Below are positions 5,346 to 10,970 of a stretch of 10,970 nucleotides of DNA, one piece after another. Each line of letters begins with the position of its first letter. The first letter of the stretch is position 1. The stretch is from an uncultured Clostridia bacterium (GTDB lineage Bacteria; Bacillota; Clostridia; Oscillospirales; Oscillospiraceae). The position numbers and the translations under genes were made by a program. The stretch is taken from NCBI GenBank assembly GCA_937892865.1, contig CALBJG010000116.1, positions 1 through 10,970 on the forward strand. Direction: 5' to 3'. The notes beneath the pieces were generated by a model. It did not search any database, was not told where the DNA came from, and saw only the letters and a list, made by a program, of their open reading frames with translations.

Positions 5346-6038
5346 TTACATTGCGCCCTTACCGGTAAGAACGACCTTGATGGTCATAAAAATTACCTTT
5401 AAATCCGTAAGCATACTGCGCTCCCGGATATATTTCAGATCTGACTCTACCCAGGAATCAAAATCCTTGGAGTCACTGCGGCCCTGGCACTCGTGATAGC
5501 AGGCAAGACCGGTGATCACATCCAAACGGTGCATCTGGTAAGGTGTATACTGAACCACCTCTCTGGGCAGTGGCGGGCGGGGACCGATAATAGACATATC
5601 GCCCATAATAATATTCAAAAGTTGGGGCAATTCATCAATACTGGTTTTTCGCAAAATAGCGCCAACCTTTGTGATGCGAGGATCGTGCGTGATTTTAAAA
5701 GCAGGACCTTTCATTTCATTCTGATCCTGCAAAGAAGCCAATCGGGCCTCTGCATCTTTTACCATAGAGCGGAATTTAAACATTTTAAACTCTCTGCCGC
5801 CTTTGGTCAGACGGGTCTGACAAAAAAACACAGGACCGCCGTCTTCCAGAAGGATTGCCAGAGAAGCAATCAAAAATACCGGGCTTAAAACGATCAACGC
5901 AAAAACAGACATCACAAGATCGAAAATCCGCTTACACACATCATACACCGGTTTCGGTGCCGGCGCAGTATAGGTTTTCTCTTGATCGGTTTCTTTATCC
6001 GTCAGCATCTCACTACAAGTTTCTTGCGTAGACTGCAT
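5346..6038 (-). CDS. Undecaprenyl-phosphate sugar phosphotransferase (bacterial sugar transferase, PF02397 type)
   Basis: The product is 230 aa from the ATG at 6038, which has AAAGGAG 9 nt upstream. A longer frame from a TTG at 6110 would cover the promoter and is rejected. The first 30 residues are polar and variable. Then come KRIFD (36-40), one hydrophobic membrane-inserted helix (about 41-63) and the family blocks DGGPVFFCQTR (66-76), FKMFKFRSM (84-92), DPRITKVGAILRKTSIDELP (119-138) and GDMSIIGPRP (146-155). The DE pair in IDELP (Asp135-Glu136) corresponds to the catalytic dyad of monotopic phosphoglycosyl transferases such as PglC. It should move a phospho-sugar from a UDP-sugar to undecaprenyl phosphate on the cytoplasmic face, starting a surface polysaccharide or glycoprotein glycan. 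Which sugar cannot be told. It is a separate transcription unit just before the acylation operon, so its product may be what that operon modifies. That link is inference. Confidence 0.92.
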   Translation of the reverse strand: MQSTQETCSEMLTDKETDQEKTYTAPAPKPVYDVCKRIFDLVMSVFALIVLSPVFLIASLAILLEDGGPVFFCQTRLTKGGREFKMFKFRSMVKDAEARLASLQDQNEMKGPAFKITHDPRITKVGAILRKTSIDELPQLLNIIMGDMSIIGPRPPLPREVVQYTPYQMHRLDVITGLACYHECQGRSDSKDFDSWVESDLKYIRERSMLTDLKVIFMTIKVVLTGKGAM

Positions 6039-6068
6039 ACCGTCATTCTCCTTTACGATGATGTCCCT

Positions 6069-6097
6069 ATTATAGTCTTTTTTTCGCGTTTTTGCAA
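6069..6097 (-). promoter_or_regulatory. Sigma-A type promoter of the sugar transferase gene
   Basis: On the minus strand, TTGCAA (6092-6097) and a perfect TATAAT (6069-6074) are 17 nt apart. Transcription would start near 6062, just before the AAAGGAG site (6048-6054). This supports the ATG at 6038 and argues against the upstream TTG. Confidence 0.7.
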
Positions 6098-6145
6098 GTG
6101 GTTTCGACAAACATACATATTTTTAATACTTTATACAAATATATG

Positions 6146-6176
6146 AAAAAACAGGTGCTAAAAAGCACCTGTTTTT
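6146..6176 (-). terminator. Intrinsic terminator after rnc
   Basis: ACAGGTGCT (6151-6159) pairs with AGCACCTGT (6164-6172) around an AAAA loop. On the minus strand it is followed by six T (6146-6151). It begins a few bases after the rnc stop codon and closes the topA-trmFO-plsX-rnc unit. A T5 run on the plus side makes it symmetrical. Confidence 0.9.
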
Positions 6177-6178
6177 CT

Positions 6179-6856
6179 TTATTTTTTCAATTCTTTCAAT
6201 GCGTCTCTGGCTGCTTCCTGCTCCGCGCGTTTTTTGCTTTTGCCGGAACCTTTGCCAATGATCTTGCCGTTCAGTTCCACAGCGGCGTCAAACTGCTTAT
6301 TGTGATCCGGACCGGACTCGCCAACCATAATATAGCGCAGAGTCTGATCTTTCTTCTGTTGCACCAGTTCCTGCAATTCGGTTTTATAATCCTCATTGTG
6401 GAGTTTTGTTACCGGCACATCCGACAGCACAAACTGGGTAATAAACGCTCCGGCAGCAGCGATACCGCCGTCCAAAAAGCAAGCTGCGATCACAGACTCC
6501 ACCGCATCCGCCAATATGGATGCCCGCTGTCTGCCGCCTCCCTGCTCTTCGCCATGACCCAAAAGCAGATGCTTTCCCAAACCGATCTGATCGGCGATGG
6601 CAGCAAGGCTGGTCTCACAGACCATATCCGCCCGCATTCGTGTCAATTCCCCTTCCGGTCGGTCCGGAAAATTGCGATACAGATAATCAGCCACAGCCAT
6701 ACCCAAAATGGAATCGCCCAAAAACTCCAGCCGTTCATTACTCATCAGGCTGTTATGCCAGCGTTCATTGGCATAAGAAGAGTGTGCAAGGGCATTTTGC
6801 AAAAGGGTAATATTGGAAAAATGATAGCCGATAGCGTTTTCCAGATCCTTAATCAT
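6179..6856 (-). CDS. rnc: Ribonuclease III
   Basis: The product is 225 aa, the normal length for bacterial RNase III, a dimeric Mg-dependent enzyme that cuts double-stranded RNA in rRNA maturation and mRNA turnover. The signature NERLEFLGDS is at 40-49 (metal/catalytic Glu44, Asp48), and the second acidic pair is Asp117/Glu120 in ADAVESVIAA. The dsRNA-binding domain runs from about 156 (DYKTELQELVQ) to the end, with GPDHNKQF (182-189) and the basic helix GKSKKRAEQEAARDAL (205-220). The ATG overlaps the last 8 bases of plsX (ATGATTAA), so translation is probably coupled. A strong terminator follows at once. In B. subtilis and many Clostridia acpP lies between plsX and rnc; here there is no space for it. 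Confidence 0.97.
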   Translation of the reverse strand: MIKDLENAIGYHFSNITLLQNALAHSSYANERWHNSLMSNERLEFLGDSILGMAVADYLYRNFPDRPEGELTRMRADMVCETSLAAIADQIGLGKHLLLGHGEEQGGGRQRASILADAVESVIAACFLDGGIAAAGAFITQFVLSDVPVTKLHNEDYKTELQELVQQKKDQTLRYIMVGESGPDHNKQFDAAVELNGKIIGKGSGKSKKRAEQEAARDALKELKK

Positions 6857-7883
6857 TTGCAGTCTCCTTGGCGGTCAGCCGTTTCAAACCTTCTTCCAGT
6901 TCTGCGGAAATATCGCTGCCCGCAGCATCCATCGCCTGACGGATCGCGTTGCGGAAGGCAAGCGCATCAGAAGATCCATGGGCTTTGATCACCGGTTTGC
7001 GGATGCCCAAAAACTGGGTGCCGCCGATTTCCCGGTAGTCCAGCATTTTACTGAGATCCTTCACACCGGATTTGCAGAGCAAATAGCCGATCATAGAGAA
7101 AATATTCTTCTTAAACAACCGTTTGATGAGGCTACCCATAAACATTGCTGTGCCTTCAATGGTCTTCAGCAAGACATTACCGGAGAAGCCGTCGCAAACG
7201 ATCACATCCACAGCGCCCAAAGGAACATCTCTTGCTTCCACATTGCCCACAAAGTTGATAAGACCTTGCCCGTGGGCATCGGTAAGCAGCGCATAAGCCT
7301 CTTTTTGCAGTGCAGTACCCTTGGAATCCTCTGTTCCGATATTCAAAAGACCCACTCTGGGGTTTTCGATGCCTAAGTACTTCTGGGCATACAGATATCC
7401 CACCAAACCAAACTGAAGCAAAAACTCCGGTGTACATTCGGCATTGGCGCCGCAATCCAGGATTACGGTCTTGCCTCCTGCCTTATTGGGCATAGTGGGA
7501 CCCATCGCCGCACGACGGATGCCTTTGACGCGCTTGACGATCAGTGTCGCGCCGGAGAGAAGCGCGCCGGTACTGCCCGCAGAAACAAAGGCTTCACCTT
7601 GTCCTTCTGCCAGCATTTTTAAGCCTATCACCATAGAAGAGTTCTTCCGTTTATGGATCACCGCAGCCGGATCATCGTGCATATCCACCACATCATCCGC
7701 ATGGGAAATCTCGATCCCTTTCGGCAGGTCGTTAATACCGTGATCCCGCATTACCTGCAGGATCTGCTCGCCTTTACCCACCAGCGTGATCTGCGCGCCG
7801 AAATCCTTCGCCGCCTGCACAGCGCCCATTACCGGTGCTTCCGGTGCGTGGTCACCGCCCATTGCGTCCAGAATGATCTTCAT
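6849..7883 (-). CDS. plsX: Phosphate acyltransferase PlsX (acyl-ACP:phosphate)
   Basis: The product is 344 aa, full length for PlsX, the peripheral membrane enzyme that makes acyl-phosphate from acyl-ACP and phosphate for PlsY in phosphatidic acid synthesis. Family blocks are AMGGDHAP (7-14), SAGSTGAL (101-108), LDCGAN (142-147), NIGTEDSKG (181-189), FVGNVEARD (211-219) and DGFSGNVLLK (231-240). The C-terminus ends in a charged helix. The ATG at 7883 has AGGAGG 7 nt upstream, overlapping the trmFO stop (11-nt gap). The stop overlaps the start of rnc by 8 nt. Its neighbours differ from the common fapR-plsX-fabD-fabG-acpP-rnc layout. Confidence 0.97.
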   Translation of the reverse strand: MKIILDAMGGDHAPEAPVMGAVQAAKDFGAQITLVGKGEQILQVMRDHGINDLPKGIEISHADDVVDMHDDPAAVIHKRKNSSMVIGLKMLAEGQGEAFVSAGSTGALLSGATLIVKRVKGIRRAAMGPTMPNKAGGKTVILDCGANAECTPEFLLQFGLVGYLYAQKYLGIENPRVGLLNIGTEDSKGTALQKEAYALLTDAHGQGLINFVGNVEARDVPLGAVDVIVCDGFSGNVLLKTIEGTAMFMGSLIKRLFKKNIFSMIGYLLCKSGVKDLSKMLDYREIGGTQFLGIRKPVIKAHGSSDALAFRNAIRQAMDAAGSDISAELEEGLKRLTAKETAND

Positions 7884-7894
7884 AAAAACGCCTC

Positions 7895-9199
7895 CTAAAT
7901 CCCCCGGGCAATCATTGCATCAATGATCTCAAGAGATCGATTGGCGATTGCCAGGTTTTTCTCTGCTTTCTTACGGATCCGCTGTTCCAGCGGGGAGATG
8001 ATACTGAAATTGATATTCATCGGTTGGAAATTCTCGATCCGCTCATCACTGATATACAAGCCCAATGCGCCGATGGCGGTTTCCTTCGGAAATTCCGGAA
8101 CCGGTCTTCCCTGCACTTTGGCCGCCATTGCCACTGCTGCCAAAAAACCGGATGCAGCGCTTTCCACATACCCTTCCACACCAGTCATCTGCCCGGCAAA
8201 GGCAACCAGGGGGTTGCGGCGGTCAGCATAACAGGGATCCAACAATTTCGGTGACTGCAGGAATGTGTTCTGATGCATCACGCCATAGCGGACAAATTCC
8301 GCATCTTTCAGCGCAGGGATCATAGAAAACACCCGCTTTTGTTCGCCGAATTTCAGATGAGTCTGGAATCCTACCAAATTATAAACGCTTTTTGTTGCAT
8401 TATCCTGCCGCAACTGAACCACAGCGTAAGGCTCTTTTCCGGTTTTCGGATCGGTAAGACCAACCGGCTTTAACGGGCCAAAACGCAAGGTATCAGGACC
8501 CCGGCGAGCCATTACCTCAACCGGCATACAGCCCTCAAAGACATTTTTATCTTCAAATCCGTGAACCGGGGCTTCCTCTGCGGAGATCAACTCTTTTAGA
8601 AAGGCTTCGTATTCCTCTTTGTTCATCGCGCAGTTTACATAATCCGGTGTCCCCCGGTCGTAACGGGATTGCCACCAGGCTTTTCCCATATCCACGGAAT
8701 CCGCTGTGACCAGCGGCGCGGCGGCGTCGAAAAAGTGCAGATATTCTGTTCCGAAATAAGCGCCAATAGCCTCTGACAGCGCCTCCGACGTCAAAGGACC
8801 GGTAGCAATGATCACCGGGCCTTCCGGCACTTGGGTGATCTCTTCCGAAACCACTGTGATATTGGGATGATTCTTGATTTTTTCCGTGACCAGATCAGAG
8901 AAACCCTGACGGTCTACAGCCAGGCATCCGCCTGCCTCCACACGGGTCGCATCTGCGCAGGTCAGGATCAAACTGCCCATACGGCGCAACTCTTCTTTCA
9001 GAAGGCCTACTGCATTTTCGATCCGGTCACCCCGGAAAGAATTGGAGCAAACCAGTTCTGCAAAGGTGTCGCTATGGTGGGCAGGTGACTTCCGCAGTGG
9101 CTTCATTTCATAAAGTTCCACTGCTATGCCACGCTCCGCCAATTGCCAGGCCGCTTCCGCGCCTGCCAATCCCGCGCCCACAACCTTTACTGTGGTCAT
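7895..9199 (-). CDS. trmFO: Methylenetetrahydrofolate-tRNA (uracil-5-)-methyltransferase TrmFO
   Basis: The product is 434 aa from the ATG at 9199. A GTG directly before it would add one residue. TrmFO is a flavoenzyme that makes 5-methyluridine at tRNA position 54 using methylenetetrahydrofolate and FADH2. It has the N-terminal dinucleotide fold VGAGLAGAEAA (7-17). Two cysteines match the catalytic residues known for the family: Cys51 in LVCSNSF and Cys224 in EGCMPVE. Other family blocks are RFGPLKPVGL (239-248) and GQMTGVEGYVESAASG (336-351). The ATG shares one base with the topA stop (TGATG), indicating coupled translation; AGGGGA lies about 10 nt upstream inside topA. The topA-trmFO pairing is conserved in Firmicutes. 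Confidence 0.97.
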   Translation of the reverse strand: MTTVKVVGAGLAGAEAAWQLAERGIAVELYEMKPLRKSPAHHSDTFAELVCSNSFRGDRIENAVGLLKEELRRMGSLILTCADATRVEAGGCLAVDRQGFSDLVTEKIKNHPNITVVSEEITQVPEGPVIIATGPLTSEALSEAIGAYFGTEYLHFFDAAAPLVTADSVDMGKAWWQSRYDRGTPDYVNCAMNKEEYEAFLKELISAEEAPVHGFEDKNVFEGCMPVEVMARRGPDTLRFGPLKPVGLTDPKTGKEPYAVVQLRQDNATKSVYNLVGFQTHLKFGEQKRVFSMIPALKDAEFVRYGVMHQNTFLQSPKLLDPCYADRRNPLVAFAGQMTGVEGYVESAASGFLAAVAMAAKVQGRPVPEFPKETAIGALGLYISDERIENFQPMNINFSIISPLEQRIRKKAEKNLAIANRSLEIIDAMIARGI

Positions 9200-10970
9200 C
9201 ACTTCTTATCCCCTGTCTTCTTGGTTTTCTTTGCGGTCTTTTTGCCCGCTGTCTTTTTTGTCCCGGCCTTCTTGGCAGTTTTTTCTTCGCCCTCTGTCTC
9301 GGTTTTCTTCTTATAGTAGCCCCGTTTATCTTCCGGCAGGAAGTTGGGGCAGGTCTCATTGATACAGAAAGACTTTTGACGGCCTCTGCCCGCTTTCTTA
9401 AAGAGGGTCTGTCCGCAAGTGGGGCAATCCTCCGCTGTGGGTACATCCCAACTCATAAAGCCGCACTCCGCGCCCCGCTCGCAACCGTAATAGGCAAAGC
9501 CACGCTTGGATTTGCGCTTCAAAATGGTGCTGCCGCACTTGGGGCAACGGCCGGGCATTTTCTCTACAATGGGTTTTGTATTGGTACATTCCGGGAAACC
9601 GGGACAGGCCAGGAACTTACCGAAGCGGCCGATTTTAATAACCATATTCCGTCCGCAGATTTCGCAGATCTCCTCGCTGACCTCGTCCGGCACTTTCACC
9701 CGAACACCTTCCAGCGCCGTTTCCGCATCCTGCATCTGCTTGTGGAAACCGTCGTAGAATGTTTCCAAAACGGCTTTCCAATTTCGCTTGCCTGCTTCCA
9801 CATCGTCCAGTTCCTGCTCCATATTGGCGGTGAACTCCACATCGATAATGTCATTAAACCGTTCCATCATCAGTGTGGTGACCACTTCGCCCAAAGCAGT
9901 GGGCGCAAGACGCTTTTCAACCTTATTTACATACTCCCGATCCTGGATCGTAGAGACAATGCTGGCGTAAGTGGAAGGACGGCCAACGCCTTTTTCTTCC
10001 ATTGCCTTGACCAAAGTCGCTTCGGTATACCGGGCGGGAGGCTGGGTAAAGTGCTGCTCCTTTTCCAGTTTGGAAGCAATGGCCTTGTCCCCTACCTGGA
10101 TATCCGGCAACGGAGAACCAACAGTCTCTTCTTCCTCATCCCTGCCTTCTTCATACACGGCAATAAAGCCAGAGAATTTCAAACTCTGATGGGTCGCCCG
10201 GAATAAGTGGTTTTCACACTGGGCATCGATTGCCACTGTATCGTACACTGCATTTGCCATCTGAGATGCCAGGAAGCGGCTCCAAATCAGTTTATAAAGC
10301 CGGTACTGCTCCCGGGTCAGGCTACTTTGGATCCGCTCGGGGTCCAGCTCCACATGGGTGGGACGAATGGCTTCGTGGGCATCCTGAGCGCCGGATTTGG
10401 TCTTAAATACGTGAGGTTTGCCGTAGTAATATTCTTTACCGTAGCGGTTTTTGATAAAGCCTGCGGCCGCCGCCAATGCCTCGTCGCTCAGACGCAGAGA
10501 GTCGGTACGCATATAGGTGATCAGACCCAATGTGCCTTCCCCTGCCACATCTACGCCTTCATACAGTTGCTGGGCAACTGCCATGGTGCGCTTCGGGGTC
10601 ATATTCAGTTTCCGGGATGCCTCCTGCTGCAAAGTAGAGGTGGTAAAGGGCGGCGCCGGAGAACGCTTTTTGTCAGTGCGGCGGACATCGGTGATGGAAA
10701 ATTCCTTACCGGTAACATCCCGGATCACCGCATCTGTCTGGGTCTCATTTTCCAGTTCTTTTTTCTTGGGGCTGCCGTAATAAGAAGCAACGAAACTGCC
10801 GCTTTTTCCTCGCAGATCCAGTGTTGCTTTCAAAGACCAATACTCTTTCGGAATAAAGGCGCGGATCTCATTTTCTCTGTCAACAACCAGACGGGTCGCC
10901 ACAGATTGAACACGGCCGGCAGAAAGACCTCTGCGGACTTTTTTCCACAGCAACGGAGACAGTTGATAAC
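9199..10970 (-). CDS. topA: DNA topoisomerase I (type IA), 5' end outside the window
   Basis: The frame is open to the window edge; 589 codons are visible, starting YQLSPLLWKKV. The N-terminal Toprim domain (roughly 150 residues) is missing only because of the cut. Numbering from the first visible codon, SAGRVQSVA is at 16-24 and the catalytic tyrosine is Tyr152 in LITYMRTDSLRLS, with EAIRPTH at 199-205 and GVGRPSTYA at 327-335. The C-terminus carries three C4 zinc-ribbon modules: Cys435/438/455/461, Cys475/478/496/502 and Cys515/518/535/540. A Lys/Ala/Thr-rich tail (about 549-589, KKTAGKKTAKKTKK) resembles histone-H1-like tails and probably helps DNA binding. The enzyme relaxes negative supercoils. 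The gene is first in the visible part of the operon. Its stop overlaps the trmFO ATG. Any promoter lies outside. Confidence 0.97.
   Translation of the reverse strand, partial: YQLSPLLWKKVRRGLSAGRVQSVATRLVVDRENEIRAFIPKEYWSLKATLDLRGKSGSFVASYYGSPKKKELENETQTDAVIRDVTGKEFSITDVRRTDKKRSPAPPFTTSTLQQEASRKLNMTPKRTMAVAQQLYEGVDVAGEGTLGLITYMRTDSLRLSDEALAAAAGFIKNRYGKEYYYGKPHVFKTKSGAQDAHEAIRPTHVELDPERIQSSLTREQYRLYKLIWSRFLASQMANAVYDTVAIDAQCENHLFRATHQSLKFSGFIAVYEEGRDEEEETVGSPLPDIQVGDKAIASKLEKEQHFTQPPARYTEATLVKAMEEKGVGRPSTYASIVSTIQDREYVNKVEKRLAPTALGEVVTTLMMERFNDIIDVEFTANMEQELDDVEAGKRNWKAVLETFYDGFHKQMQDAETALEGVRVKVPDEVSEEICEICGRNMVIKIGRFGKFLACPGFPECTNTKPIVEKMPGRCPKCGSTILKRKSKRGFAYYGCERGAECGFMSWDVPTAEDCPTCGQTLFKKAGRGRQKSFCINETCPNFLPEDKRGYYKKKTETEGEEKTAKKAGTKKTAGKKTAKKTKKTGDKK

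Noticed and set aside
6039..6110. Upstream extension of the sugar transferase to a TTG start at 6110
   Set aside because: It would include the TTGCAA/TATAAT promoter, and the ATG at 6038 has AAAGGAG at 9 nt.
6092..6988. Plus-strand open frame of 298 codons opposite rnc and plsX
   Set aside because: It is antisense to rnc and the end of plsX, crosses the rnc terminator, and shows no recognisable domain.
9085..10206. Long plus-strand open frame (373 codons) opposite topA and trmFO
   Set aside because: It lies fully antisense to two clearly recognised genes, has no ribosome site or family motif, and its composition is what the reverse of coding DNA gives.

Overview
The window looks like a chromosomal segment of an endospore-forming, Gram-positive gut-type Clostridia, most likely Oscillospiraceae/Ruminococcaceae or a near relative. 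The evidence is a spoVAC sporulation gene, strong AGGAGG-type ribosome binding sites, sigma-A style promoters, lipoproteins of the DUF4358 kind, Thr-rich cell-surface linkers, and a dispersed repeat type I associate with that group. This placement is inference from gene content, not a database result. Every gene I can support is on the minus strand, so the reading order below runs from high to low coordinates.

Region 1 (10970 to about 6146) is a tight housekeeping operon: topA (5' end outside the window), trmFO, plsX and rnc. The genes are joined by 1-nt and 8-nt overlaps or an 11-nt gap, and end at a strong intrinsic terminator. They cover DNA supercoiling, tRNA m5U54 methylation, entry into phospholipid synthesis, and RNase III. 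No acpP lies between plsX and rnc.

Region 2 (about 6110 to 1020) is an envelope-polysaccharide block. A phosphoglycosyl transferase with its own promoter comes first, followed by a GC-rich hairpin. A second promoter then drives a four-gene unit: a surface GDSL/SGNH protein, a DUF4358 lipoprotein, an AlgI-like MBOAT O-acyltransferase and a DHHW (AlgJ/AlgX-like) protein. MBOAT plus DHHW form the core of a predicted machine that O-acylates an exported glycan. The GDSL protein and DUF4358 lipoprotein are candidate partners. An internal hairpin with a short U-tract sits just before the MBOAT gene and may lower expression of the two distal genes.

Region 3 (1082 to 743) is non-coding. It holds GC-rich hairpins after the DHHW gene, a dispersed-repeat-like element bordered by TCAATTR heptamers, and a 15-bp hairpin that buries the spoVAC ribosome binding site and ends in five U just before the ATG.

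Region 4 (742 to 1) holds spoVAC, without the usual spoVAD/spoVAE neighbours, then a terminator. Beyond it is the start of a Fic-family gene with a consensus promoter and a 12+12 bp inverted repeat beside the -35 box.

I found no tRNA, rRNA, CRISPR array, transposase or phage gene. The most interesting items are the hairpin at the spoVAC start, the composition of the O-acylation operon, the inverted repeat upstream of the Fic gene, and the repeat element.
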